Positions 15,098 through 23,525 are shown, counted from the first letter of the stretch. The stretch is 39,690 nt of DNA from Deltaproteobacteria bacterium (GCA_021847245.1 JAJZUC010000020.1:1-39690), one strand, 5' to 3'. Notes: generated from the letters alone by a model not told the origin. A program made the numbers and translations.

Positions 15098-16378
15098 TTA
15101 GTGATGATGATAACGGCGGCGGCGCAGGGCGTAGGGGAGAAAGAGTTCCAGGGTATCGTCCACCGTGACGATACCGGCCATTTTCCCCTCGTCGTCGAGG
15201 ACCGGCACGGCAATCAGGTTGTACTTGGCGATCAGCTCCAGTACCTCCTCGGGTTCCGATTCGACGCGGACCGTCTTGAGACTGGTGGTCATGATCTCTT
15301 CGACTGGGGTCTCCCCCGGATGGGTCAGAAGCTCCTTGAGGCTCACGACCCCGCGCGGATGCTCGTCGGCGTCGAGGATGTAGGCGTAGTAGACCGTCTC
15401 GATCTCGGGGGCGAGCCGTCTGATCTCCGCCAGGGCCTCGTCGACCGTAGCCGTTTCGGAGATGGCGAGGTATTCGCTGTTCATGAGGCCGCCGGCGGTG
15501 TTCTCTTCGTGCACCAGCAGTTCCTGGATATCCTCCGCCTCCTCCTCGTCCATCAGATCAAGCAGTTCCTTGGCCTTTTCCTCCGGGAGGTCGCCGAGTA
15601 CGTCGGCGGCTTCGTCGGGAGCCATCTCCTCCAGGATGTCGGAGGCCTGCTCGCTGTCGAGCTGGCTCATGACCCGGCTGCGGAGCTCGGGTTCCAGTTC
15701 ATGGATCGCCTCTCCGGCCGTCTCCGTGTCGAGGGAGATGAGAACGGTCTGGATATGCTTGTGGGAGAGCTGGGAGATGATGCTCGCGATGTCGGCCGGG
15801 TGCATGTCGGCCATCTGGTCGCGGGCCATGGTGAGGGCGAGCCGCGAGGCGTTTGCCTCCAGCGGTTGCACGAACTCCCAGCTGATTTCCTGGTGCGGAA
15901 TCTCGCGGTTGAGAATGCGGGCGACTCTCTCCCAGAGGCGATCGTGCCCGAGCCGGCGCAGCAGTCCCCGGAACCCGATGTCGACGGAAAAGACGCAGAG
16001 GAGGTCGCGCCGGTTGCCGAGTTTCAGGTCGTTGACCCGGACCACCTTGGCGCCGTCCACATCGACGATCTGCTTGTCGAGAATGTCCCGCCTCAGGAGG
16101 ATGTCGCCATCCTGAGGGATGTACTTCTGCCTTAGCAACCTCTCCAGGGGAGCCGCCGCGGAGATGACGAACGGCGTGAAGAGGGTGATTTCCCGCCACG
16201 GGATGGCGATGACCGTCTTGCCGTCCTTTACCAGGAGGTGGGAGACCTCGGGGAAGACTTCACCCGGCACCATGATCAGGTCCCAGAGCTTGCCCACTTC
16301 CTGCCCCTGGTCATTGATGACGGTCCGGTCCAGGACCGAACTCAGGTAAAGCTCGTTGACGAGCGCAGTGGCATTCAT
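15098..16378 (-). CDS. MgtE-like cytosolic regulator (PRC barrels, MgtE-N, CBS pair) without the membrane pore
   Basis: A 426-aa soluble protein. It begins with PRC-barrel-like segments (about 10-150: VGKLWDLIMVPG, then IVDVDGAKVVRVNDLKLG). Next comes the MgtE N domain of superhelical repeats (about 170-280: ADIASIISQLSHKHIQTVLI, ILEEMAPDEAADVLGDLPEE). Two CBS domains follow (about 290-410). It ends RRRRYHHH, exactly where MgtE channels would enter their five membrane helices. In MgtE these N and CBS domains sense Mg2+ and close the pore (known). Here they may gate or report to the downstream Nramp protein (inference). The ATG at 16378 has GGGGAGG seven bases before it. Expression is controlled by the M-box riboswitch. 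Confidence 0.88.
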   Translation of the reverse strand: MNATALVNELYLSSVLDRTVINDQGQEVGKLWDLIMVPGEVFPEVSHLLVKDGKTVIAIPWREITLFTPFVISAAAPLERLLRQKYIPQDGDILLRRDILDKQIVDVDGAKVVRVNDLKLGNRRDLLCVFSVDIGFRGLLRRLGHDRLWERVARILNREIPHQEISWEFVQPLEANASRLALTMARDQMADMHPADIASIISQLSHKHIQTVLISLDTETAGEAIHELEPELRSRVMSQLDSEQASDILEEMAPDEAADVLGDLPEEKAKELLDLMDEEEAEDIQELLVHEENTAGGLMNSEYLAISETATVDEALAEIRRLAPEIETVYYAYILDADEHPRGVVSLKELLTHPGETPVEEIMTTSLKTVRVESEPEEVLELIAKYNLIAVPVLDDEGKMAGIVTVDDTLELFLPYALRRRRYHHH

Positions 16379-16393
16379 GGCGTCCTCCCCACG

Positions 16394-16421
16394 AAAAAAG
16401 GCCTTTCCCGGGAGAAAGGCC
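16394..16421 (-). terminator. Intrinsic terminator of the M-box expression platform
   Basis: On the minus strand GGCCTTTC/GAAAGGCC (16414-16421 with 16400-16407, loop of 6) is followed by six T residues, 15 bp before the start codon. It stands between the aptamer and the gene, as expected for Mg2+-induced transcription termination. Confidence 0.9.
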
Positions 16422-16443
16422 CTGCGAACGCATGCGCGCGGCT

Positions 16444-16623
16444 TTCCCCCTGGTTGAGTTTCGGCATGGCACAACGTAGGTCTTGATTCCCCCTTCCGGG
16501 GAACGCACCAGCTACCTTGGGTAAAGCCTTAATCCGGCCAGACCTGTTCTACCACATTGGCGTCTTTCGACGTTTCTGGGCAGTAGCCTCTGTTTGTGTC
16601 AACGCCTCTTCCTAACGAGGAAT
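16444..16623 (-). promoter_or_regulatory. M-box (ykoK) magnesium riboswitch
   Basis: The minus-strand leader contains the conserved M-box blocks in order: CTCGTTAGGAAGAGGCG (a CGTTAGGTGAGGC-type block), then CTACTGCCCAGAAA, CGTCGAAAGACGCCAATG, later AAGGTAGCTGG, and GTGCCATGCCGAAAC. The ends can pair through TTCCTC with GGGGGAA. M-boxes bind several Mg2+ ions and turn off Mg2+ transport genes when the ion is plentiful. The downstream terminator at 16394-16421 is the likely switch. Confidence 0.93.
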
Positions 16624-16630
16624 ATCCCCT

Positions 16631-16659
16631 TTTATAGCGGTCCACCGCTGATTTGTCAA
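16631..16659 (-). promoter_or_regulatory. Sigma-70 promoter of the M-box operon
   Basis: TTGACA (16654-16659), a 17-bp spacer and TATAAA (16631-16636) on the minus strand. Transcription would start at the edge of the M-box. Confidence 0.85.
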
Positions 16660-16683
16660 TCGGGAGACGTGCCTGCCGACAGA

Positions 16684-16712
16684 TTGACAGGTGGGGGTTT
16701 TGTTGTTAGGGT
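16684..16712 (+). promoter_or_regulatory. Probable promoter of lgt
   Basis: TTGACA (16684-16689), 17 bp and TAGGGT (16707-16712), 30 bp before the lgt start and divergent from the M-box promoter. Confidence 0.5.
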
Positions 16713-16742
16713 AGGCTGATTTTCTTGCCAGCGAGGATCGTC

Positions 16743-17522
16743 ATGCCCTTTCCCCACATCGACCCGGTTTTTTTCCGCCTGGGCCCCCTGGAGTTCCGTT
16801 GGTACGGCCTCATGTACATCCTGGGCTTCATTGCGTCCTATGTCATTCTCAAGCGCGGGGCGAAGCGCATGGGACTCCCCTTCACGAAGGACGACGTGGC
16901 GGACATCATCTTCAGCCTGGCCCTCGGGGTGATCCTGGGGGGGCGTCTGGGCTACATCGTCTTTTACAACTTGCCGTACTACCTTGTCCATCCACTGAAG
17001 GTGTTTGCGGTGTGGGAAGGGGGGATGTCGTTCCACGGGGGGCTCATGGGGGTCGTCGTGGCGGGAATCCTTGCGGCGAGGAAGAAGGGGATCGGGTTCT
17101 TCACCCTGGCCGATCTCTGCGTGCCCGCGGCTCCGGTGGGGCTGGGCCTCGGCCGGCTCGGCAATTTCATCAACGGGGAGCTTTACGGCCGCCCGACCGA
17201 TCTCCCCTGGGGGATTATCTTTCCCGGCGGCGGCGGAGTGCCGCGGCACCCGTCGCAGCTGTACGAGGCGTTTCTCGAGGGGCCGGTGCTCTTTGCGATC
17301 CTGTCGGTCGTGGCGCGGAAGAAGCCGCCTGCCGGCGTGGTCTTCTGGACCTTCATCGCGATGTACGGGCTGTTCCGGTTTTTCGTTGAGTTTTTCCGGG
17401 AGCCCGATGCCCAGCTGGGGTACTTGCTCGGCCCGTTTTCCATGGGGCAACTGCTGAGCTTTCCCATGTTTCTCCTCGGCGCGGCGATGGTGGCCGTAGT
17501 GAGCCGCAGAGCAAAAAAATAG
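16743..17522 (+). CDS. lgt: Prolipoprotein diacylglyceryl transferase
   Basis: A 259-aa inner-membrane enzyme that transfers diacylglycerol from phosphatidylglycerol to the lipobox cysteine of prolipoproteins. The family signature GRLGNFINGELYGR is at 137-150, and the conserved SFHGG (96-100) and about seven membrane segments are present. GAGG lies six bases before the ATG at 16743. Its stop codon directly abuts the stop codon of the convergent RsbW-like gene, with no base between them and no terminator in the gap. Several lipoproteins encoded in this window would be its substrates. Confidence 0.96.
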   Translation: MPFPHIDPVFFRLGPLEFRWYGLMYILGFIASYVILKRGAKRMGLPFTKDDVADIIFSLALGVILGGRLGYIVFYNLPYYLVHPLKVFAVWEGGMSFHGGLMGVVVAGILAARKKGIGFFTLADLCVPAAPVGLGLGRLGNFINGELYGRPTDLPWGIIFPGGGGVPRHPSQLYEAFLEGPVLFAILSVVARKKPPAGVVFWTFIAMYGLFRFFVEFFREPDAQLGYLLGPFSMGQLLSFPMFLLGAAMVAVVSRRAKK

Positions 17523-17954
17523 TCAGCAGCGAAGGCTCTTGGTCATCTCCAGGACGTTTCCCCCGTTGATCCGCTCGTATTTCACCGTGTCCATCAGCGA
17601 CTTGATGATGAAGATCCCCCGTCCCCGGTCTTCCAGGGCGTTGAAGTCCGGGGGGGGGATGGCGTTGATGTCGAACCCCTGGCCGGCGTCGTAGACCTTG
17701 ATGATGAGGATGTCTTCGTCGGAGATGGTGATATACACATGCACCATCTTGTCCGGGTCGTTGGCGTTGGCGTGCTTGATGGCGTTCACCATCGCCTCGG
17801 TCAGCACGAGATTCAGATGATAGGCGAGGGTTTCGCGGTCGCCGTCGAAGCGGTCGATTTCCTTGGCAAGGTCCTCGCCGATCCTCCCGATGAGGCTCAG
17901 GTAACGGGTCTGGTTCGGCACCTTGATGTCAACCTCGATAGAGTTCCTGTCCAT
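17523..17954 (-). CDS. RsbW-like anti-sigma factor / serine kinase (HATPase)
   Basis: A 143-aa GHKL-type ATPase of the anti-sigma/serine-kinase kind. The N box contains Glu53 and Asn57 (LTEAMVNAIKHAN), the G1 box is DAGQGF at 89-94 and the G2 box GRGIFI at 111-116. Such proteins bind a target and phosphorylate a STAS antagonist. The antagonist gene lies 15 bp upstream and a SpoIIE phosphatase further upstream, so a complete partner-switching set is present. No sigma factor gene is nearby, so the final target is unknown. Confidence 0.9.
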   Translation of the reverse strand: MDRNSIEVDIKVPNQTRYLSLIGRIGEDLAKEIDRFDGDRETLAYHLNLVLTEAMVNAIKHANANDPDKMVHVYITISDEDILIIKVYDAGQGFDINAIPPPDFNALEDRGRGIFIIKSLMDTVKYERINGGNVLEMTKSLRC

Positions 17955-17969
17955 GTCCCCCTCGCACTC

Positions 17970-18305
17970 CTAGAAGTTGTCCAGCGCTTCCGCCGTTGAG
18001 CCGAAGATCTCGAAGACCCTGTGGAGTCTCGTCAGTTCGAACATCGATTTTACCTGGGGTTGCAGGCTGGCGAGCTTCAGGCTTCCCTGGTGGGAAATCG
18101 CGTTCTTGAAGCCGGAAACGAGGGCGCCGAGCCCCGAGCTGTCGATGAACCGCACATCCGTCAGGTCCACCAGAAGATTTTTCCTTCCCCCTTCGAAGAG
18201 TTCCTGCATCTTCGCCTTCAGGTCGTTGGAGTTGTGGGCGTCGAGGCGCTCCTCCTTGACAAAGATGATCAGGATTTCGTTCTTTTCTTCGATCTTCATA
18301 TTCAT
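17970..18305 (-). CDS. STAS-domain anti-sigma factor antagonist (RsbV-like)
   Basis: A 111-aa single STAS domain. The phosphorylation motif FIDSSGLGAL places the acceptor at Ser56 or Ser57. AAGGAG stands six bases before the ATG. In the family the unphosphorylated form captures the RsbW-like kinase. The neighbouring genes encode that kinase (downstream, 15 bp) and the phosphatase that would reactivate the antagonist (upstream, 74 bp). Confidence 0.92.
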   Translation of the reverse strand: MNMKIEEKNEILIIFVKEERLDAHNSNDLKAKMQELFEGGRKNLLVDLTDVRFIDSSGLGALVSGFKNAISHQGSLKLASLQPQVKSMFELTRLHRVFEIFGSTAEALDNF

Positions 18306-18379
18306 GGCTTGCTCCTTGATGCGCCAAGGTCTTCCGCGAAGAAAAGACCGGCGGGATTGGTTCTGCTTGCACTGTTATC

Positions 18380-21300
18380 TTACACCATTTGGGGCGGACT
18401 TTCATTAATATCGTCAACAGGAGGCATGACGAGCACTTTGAAGGCGACCATGGAGATGTCGTCGTTCTGGGGGGTCCCGCCGCAGAACGTTTCCACCTCC
18501 CGCAGGATCGCCTCGACGACCTCATCAGCCGACCGGTCGCGGTTGGCCGCCAGGATGTCGCAGAGACGATCCGAACCGAAGAATTCCCCCTCCCGGTTCT
18601 GCGCTTCGGTAATGCCGTCCGTGTAGAGCAGGACGATGTCCCCCTCCTGCAGGGAGATGCCCCGGTGTTCGAAGACGACCTCGCGCCGTACGCCGAGGAC
18701 CAGACCGTCGGCGTCGATTTCGGTGCAGGTCGTCATCCCGTCGCGGTGGACGAGCGGGGGATTGTGTCCCGCATTGGCGTAGCTGAGCAGGCGATTTTCG
18801 GTGTTGAAACGGACATAGAACATGGTGATGAAGAGTTCGGCCGCGGTGAGGTCATCGTAGAGCAGTTCGTTGAGAGTGGTGAGAATGGCATCGACTTTCT
18901 TGTCGGAGCTGGCCTGGGCCCGCAGCACGCTCCGGGTCTCGGCCATGATGAGGGCGGCTCCGACGCTGTGTCCCGAGACATCGGCGATTACCAGATCGAG
19001 GTCGTGCTCGCCGTGGAGGAAGAAGTCGTAGTAGTCGCCGCCAACGTGGGTTGCGGGCTTGCAGCGGCCGGCGATGGCGATCCCGGGCAGCGTCGGGGGG
19101 GAAGACGGCAGGAGCGACAGCTGGATCTGCTTGGCGATCTCCATCTCGTTCACGACCCGGGCGTGATCCAGCAACGCCCGCTCTTTCTGCGCCCGTTCCC
19201 GTTCCTTCTCCTCCATTTCCTTTACGATTTTCACGGCCTGGGCGAGCTGGCCGGCGAGGCTTTCCAGGAGGTGGAGGAACGGTTCGTTGAAAAGCCCCAC
19301 GATCCCCTTGGAGAAGACCGAAATGATGCCGAGGGGCTGCTCTCCCTTGCGGGCGATCGGGATATGGGCAAAGGACTTGATACCCTCCCGCTTCATCAGT
19401 TCCCGGGAGATCGGTTTGGCTATGTACTGGGTATCGTTCACGAACTGGACACGGTTGGCGAGGAACGCCTCGCCGATGTATGTCTCGCTCTCCGGTTCCC
19501 AGTCCTTGCCGGTGATGCCGGCGATCCCCTTGCCGCTGAAGCTTCTCACCCGCAGCATGCCGCTTTCGTCGATCAGCCGGATCACCGCCAGGTCGAGCTT
19601 GAACTCTTTCAGGACCAGGTTGAGGAGATCGTCCATGATGATCTGGAGGTCGAGGGTCCGGTTCATGATCTCCGAGGCCCTCAGCCGGACGTAGAGGGCC
19701 TCGCGGCTCTCGGCGAGCGAGGCCTGGACCGTGCTGAAGATGTCGTAGACCGGTTCCATCCGCGAGCCGAGATCCGAGAGGTAGCTTTCGACGATGGCTC
19801 CCGCCGCTGCAGCGCCGACGGAACCGGCCAGGGTCTTTTCAGTGAAGCGCTTGAGTTTCGGCAGCTCGAACTCGGAGACTCCCCCCTGCTCGTTGATTTC
19901 CCTGTTCCCCAGGTATTCGGCGATTGCCGTGTGGGCCTGCTCCTCGCCGATGAATTTCGACATCAGGGTCACGAACTGCATGATGGTGACCGGTTTCGAC
20001 ATCCGCTTGGTTTCCCATGGGACACCGTTTTGCTTCGCCGCGAAGACATCGACGAATTTCCTCATCTGATCCCGCTCCCGGTCGCTTTGGTCAAGGAGAA
20101 TGGAGCAGGCAAGGTAGGCGCCGACGTTGAAGAGCAGGCTCCAGAAGACCGAGTGGGTCCAGATGTCGAACCCGGCAAGGCCGAAGAGTTCGGTCGGCTT
20201 CAGGAGCGCGATGCCGAAGGGGCCCTGGTCGAGGATCGATTTCGAGAGCCAGCCCGACATGATGAACGAGGGGATGAGCAGCGTGTAGGCCCAGAACAGG
20301 AAGCCGAGGATGATGCCGGCAAGGGCGCCGGCCTTGTTTCCCCGCCGCCAGTAGAGTCCCCCGATGAGTGCCGGGCCGAACTGCGCCGCGGCGGCGAAAG
20401 AGATGAGCCCCATGTTGACGAGCATGAATGTTTCACCCACCACCGTCTGGTAGAGGTAGCCGAGCAGGACCACGACGAAGATGGAGATCCGTTTCAGGTT
20501 GATCAGGAGTCTGGGAAACCAGGGACGCGGGTTGAGGCTCACGATGATCGGCATCAGGAGATGGTTGAGGATCATGGTGGAGATCGCCACCGACTCCACC
20601 ATCACCATGCCGGCGGCGGCGGAAAAACCGCCGAGGAAGGCGAGGAGCGTGAGCCAGGAGTGCCCGTTCCTCAGGGGGAGGGTGAGGACGAAGAAGTCGG
20701 CCCCCAGGATGCCGCCTGTCTGGAGGATTCCTCCCAGGGCTATCGGCATGACGAAGAGGTTGATGAGGAACATGTAGGTCGGAAGGAGCCACATCGCCTT
20801 CTTGATATGTTCTTCGTTGGAGTTCTCGATCACCATCACGTGGAACTGGCGGGGAAGGAGGATGATGGCGCCCATGGCAAGGTAAAGGGTGGAGAACCAC
20901 CGTGCGTAGGATGTTTCCCCCTCCCCGCCGAGGGTGATCAGGTGATCGAGGAGTTTTCCCTGAGAGGAGATGCGGGTAAATATGTCGCCGAAGCCGTCGA
21001 AGAGGCCGTAGGTAACGTAGATCCCGACGGAAAGGAACGCGGCGAGCTTGACCACCGATTCCACCGCGACCGCGGCCACCAGCCCTTCGTGCCGCTCAGA
21101 GGAGACGAGCCGGCGGGCGCCGAAGATGACGCCGAACACGGCCAGGATGATGGCGGCAAAGAAGTTGGTGTGGAGCGAGAGGGGGAAGTTGCCGTGCAGC
21201 AGGGGGAGCTGCACGTAGGGGTAGCCGCAGAGGATGTCGAAGGTCGAGGAGACCGCCTTCAGCTGCAGCGCAATGTACGGCATGATGCCGAGAAGGGCGA

Positions 21301-21670
21301 TGACCGTGATGATGGCGCCGAGCCACTGGGACTTGCCGTAGCGGGAGCTGATGAAGTCGGCGATGGAGGTTATGTTGTTCTCCTTGGCGATGCGGACGAT
21401 CTTTCGAAGGAGAAACCACCACGAAAAGGCGATCAGCGTCGGACCTAAATAGATGAGCAGGAAGTCGAGGCCGGTGGTGGCGGCCTTCCCCACGCTGCCG
21501 TAGAAGGTCCACGTCGTATGATAGACGGCGATGGAAAGGGTGTAGACGATGGGGTTGGCGATGATGCTCTTGCCGGCCTCGCGCTTCTTGTCGGCGTAAT
21601 AGGCCACCATGAAGAGGAAGACGATGTAGAGGAGCGATACCCCGGTCACCAGTTCGATGCTGAGGATCAC
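18380..21670 (-). CDS. Na+/solute symporter-like sensor fused to GAF and SpoIIE phosphatase
   Basis: A 1096-aa protein. Residues 1-530 are a sodium:solute symporter (PutP/CbrA-like) domain with about 13 membrane segments. A linker with PAS-free helices spans about 540-650 and a GAF domain about 665-820. A short coiled coil at 815-850 leads to a PP2C/SpoIIE phosphatase at about 855-1085, with metal-binding Asp879 (GGDYYD), Asp897 (VIADVSG), Asp1018 (YTDG) and Asp1070-1071 (NDD). It should dephosphorylate the STAS protein encoded downstream in response to a transported solute or ion gradient. Symporter domains are well known on histidine kinases; a phosphatase output is much less usual. Its start overlaps the 85-aa membrane protein gene (ATGA). 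Confidence 0.92.
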   Translation of the reverse strand: MILSIELVTGVSLLYIVFLFMVAYYADKKREAGKSIIANPIVYTLSIAVYHTTWTFYGSVGKAATTGLDFLLIYLGPTLIAFSWWFLLRKIVRIAKENNITSIADFISSRYGKSQWLGAIITVIALLGIMPYIALQLKAVSSTFDILCGYPYVQLPLLHGNFPLSLHTNFFAAIILAVFGVIFGARRLVSSERHEGLVAAVAVESVVKLAAFLSVGIYVTYGLFDGFGDIFTRISSQGKLLDHLITLGGEGETSYARWFSTLYLAMGAIILLPRQFHVMVIENSNEEHIKKAMWLLPTYMFLINLFVMPIALGGILQTGGILGADFFVLTLPLRNGHSWLTLLAFLGGFSAAAGMVMVESVAISTMILNHLLMPIIVSLNPRPWFPRLLINLKRISIFVVVLLGYLYQTVVGETFMLVNMGLISFAAAAQFGPALIGGLYWRRGNKAGALAGIILGFLFWAYTLLIPSFIMSGWLSKSILDQGPFGIALLKPTELFGLAGFDIWTHSVFWSLLFNVGAYLACSILLDQSDRERDQMRKFVDVFAAKQNGVPWETKRMSKPVTIMQFVTLMSKFIGEEQAHTAIAEYLGNREINEQGGVSEFELPKLKRFTEKTLAGSVGAAAAGAIVESYLSDLGSRMEPVYDIFSTVQASLAESREALYVRLRASEIMNRTLDLQIIMDDLLNLVLKEFKLDLAVIRLIDESGMLRVRSFSGKGIAGITGKDWEPESETYIGEAFLANRVQFVNDTQYIAKPISRELMKREGIKSFAHIPIARKGEQPLGIISVFSKGIVGLFNEPFLHLLESLAGQLAQAVKIVKEMEEKERERAQKERALLDHARVVNEMEIAKQIQLSLLPSSPPTLPGIAIAGRCKPATHVGGDYYDFFLHGEHDLDLVIADVSGHSVGAALIMAETRSVLRAQASSDKKVDAILTTLNELLYDDLTAAELFITMFYVRFNTENRLLSYANAGHNPPLVHRDGMTTCTEIDADGLVLGVRREVVFEHRGISLQEGDIVLLYTDGITEAQNREGEFFGSDRLCDILAANRDRSADEVVEAILREVETFCGGTPQNDDISMVAFKVLVMPPVDDINESPPQMV

Positions 21671-21924
21671 CGGTGCTCTCCTTCATCGTCGTGGTCGTTG
21701 GAGAGGCTGATGGCCCTGGTGAAGAGATAGATGACGAAGATGGAGATGGCCCACCCTCCCATGAAATAGAGGTAGAGAAGGGGAATGCCCGCGACGGTGT
21801 CAGGCCTGTTGAAGATCTGGACGAACGGGTAGTTGAGCATGATGGTGCCGAGGACGAAAAAGATCACCCACGATTCCCGCAGTTGCAACCGCCTGAACAG
21901 TCCGTTCCTGAATCTCAGCCACAC
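21667..21924 (-). CDS. Small two-helix membrane protein, partner of the symporter-phosphatase
   Basis: An 85-aa protein with two hydrophobic helices (about 17-36 and 48-68). The N-terminus is basic and the C-terminus acidic (DHDDEGEHR), suggesting a hairpin in the inner membrane. Small subunits of similar size precede symporters in DUF4212/DUF3311-type pairs. The 4-bp overlap with the symporter-phosphatase gene argues for a fixed stoichiometry. It also overlaps the end of the upstream kinase-like gene by 10 bp. No named family recognised. Confidence 0.75.
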   Translation of the reverse strand: MWLRFRNGLFRRLQLRESWVIFFVLGTIMLNYPFVQIFNRPDTVAGIPLLYLYFMGGWAISIFVIYLFTRAISLSNDHDDEGEHR

Positions 21925-23495
21925 GGCAGTATCCCCATCCCCTCCAGAAGCGCGTCGGCAATCTCCGCGGCAGTTCGTGACGTATCTATGGCCAGCAGGT
22001 TCCCTTCTCCGATGGTGGGAGGCTCGAAGTCATCCCGCTGGTGCAGGTATATCTCCCATCTCCCGTCGGATGGCTCGGCGGGCTCCCCCCTGCGCGCTTC
22101 GAGACGCTGCCGGAGCAGCACCTCCGGGCAGGTGGCGTGGATAATGTGGAAACCGGCATCGTGCCGCGCGGCAAGTTCTCGAAACGGCGCCCGGTCGGCG
22201 GCATGGCGCAGCGTCGCGTCCACGATGGCTCCCCTGCCGGCGGCGAGCCTTTCCTCCGCCCGGTTCAGAAGCTCGGCGTAGGTGCGGGCGGTGGCCGCGG
22301 CGCCGTAAATCCCCTCCCCGAACCCCTCGGTGCGGCGGTCCCGGGGGGAAAGGCCGGCCAGCTCCTTTCTTATCACATCGGAGCTGATGATTTCCAGCCC
22401 GAGCTCGCGGGAGATTTCCCGGGCCGCGAAGCTCTTGCCGCTGCCGGTGGGGCCGCAGGTGATGATGAGCGTTTTCGGGAGAGTGCGGCGGACGATGTAC
22501 CCCCGGGCGAGGCGGAAATAACGCGCAGCCCGCTCCCGGGCGGCATTGCGTTCCGGCTCGGGGATCTGGAGGTCCGCCATCCGCATGCCTTCGACCTTGC
22601 CGCGAACAAAGGCCCGGTAGACCTTGTAGAAATCGACTACGTGGCGGATTTCCCAGTCTCCGGTCGCCCGGACGTATTCGTCGAGGCAGATCTCCGACAG
22701 ATCGGGGCGGCCGTGGAAGTCGAAATCCATGAGAAGAAAGGCAATGTCGGCGGCGGTGTCTCCGTAGCGAAAGCGGTTGTTGAATTCGATGCAGTCGAAG
22801 ATGCAGACGCTGCCATCTTCACCGAGGGAGATGTTCTCCAGGTGGAGGTCCCCGTCGCCGTCGCGGATGAACCCTTCGGCGACCCGGTCGGCGAAGAGAG
22901 CGGCATGCTCTTTCAGAAACCGCTCCACCCACTGCTCGATGAGCAGGAAGTCCCGCCCGCGGATGGTCGCACCGCAGAATGAGCGGCTCTGGCCGAAGTT
23001 TTCGTCCCAGTTGGACCTGATGGCGTCGAGGCTGCCGTAGGCCGCGATCTCGCCGCTGCGCTCGGCGCGGAGGTGAAAGTCGGCTATGGTGCGGGCGATG
23101 GTGCGGACCTCGTCCCGGCCGACCCCCCCCACAGCCAGGAGCCGGTCGAGCATCCGCGTTGCCGGGAGCCGTTTCATCTTCACCGCGTAGTCGATGACCG
23201 GTCCTTTGCCGAAGAATGCGGCGCCGCCGGCCGCGGTTTCCCGCACCTCCACCACCCCCAGGTAGATCGAGGGACAGAGGCGGCGGTTGAGGCGCACTTC
23301 CTCGTCGCAGTAAAAGCGGCGGCGGTCGAGGGTGGAGAAGTTGAGAAAGCCGAAGTCGACCGGCTTCTTCACCTTGTAGGCATGGTCGTCGGTGAGGAAA
23401 ATGTAGGAAACGTGAGTCTGGATGAGCTCCACGGCGCGGGTGGACTCGGCATAGGCGGAAGGCTTCAGGAGTGAGCGTACGAATCGCTGTTCCAT
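21915..23495 (-). CDS. Aminoglycoside-phosphotransferase-like and P-loop kinase fusion protein
   Basis: A 526-aa cytosolic protein. The N-terminal two thirds are kinase-like: VKKPVDFGF may hold the ATP-binding lysine, and GDGDLHLENI (about 213-222) and IFDCIEFN (about 232-239) stand for the catalytic and metal loops. The C-terminal part is a P-loop domain of the zeta-toxin/Cpt type with GPTGSGKS at 348-355 and later DATLRHAADR. The same two-domain layout is seen in widespread uncharacterised proteins of Proteobacteria. The substrate is unknown. The ATG at 23495 begins the conserved part; the ribosome binding site is weak. It is the first gene of the partner-switching operon. Confidence 0.85.
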   Translation of the reverse strand: MEQRFVRSLLKPSAYAESTRAVELIQTHVSYIFLTDDHAYKVKKPVDFGFLNFSTLDRRRFYCDEEVRLNRRLCPSIYLGVVEVRETAAGGAAFFGKGPVIDYAVKMKRLPATRMLDRLLAVGGVGRDEVRTIARTIADFHLRAERSGEIAAYGSLDAIRSNWDENFGQSRSFCGATIRGRDFLLIEQWVERFLKEHAALFADRVAEGFIRDGDGDLHLENISLGEDGSVCIFDCIEFNNRFRYGDTAADIAFLLMDFDFHGRPDLSEICLDEYVRATGDWEIRHVVDFYKVYRAFVRGKVEGMRMADLQIPEPERNAARERAARYFRLARGYIVRRTLPKTLIITCGPTGSGKSFAAREISRELGLEIISSDVIRKELAGLSPRDRRTEGFGEGIYGAAATARTYAELLNRAEERLAAGRGAIVDATLRHAADRAPFRELAARHDAGFHIIHATCPEVLLRQRLEARRGEPAEPSDGRWEIYLHQRDDFEPPTIGEGNLLAIDTSRTAAEIADALLEGMGILPCG

Positions 23496-23525
23496 GACAT
23501 GTCCACAGATAAAAAGTCTTGTCAA

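Noticed and set aside
13590-15101. A 503-codon open frame on the plus strand
   Set aside because: Antisense to the Nramp gene and running through the MITE; His/Asp/Gly-rich repeats reflect the complement of membrane-helix codons.
18389-21448. A 1019-codon open frame on the plus strand
   Set aside because: Antisense to the symporter-phosphatase gene; composition is Asp/Glu/Gly/His/Arg-rich with no domain, a known artefact of high-GC codon bias.
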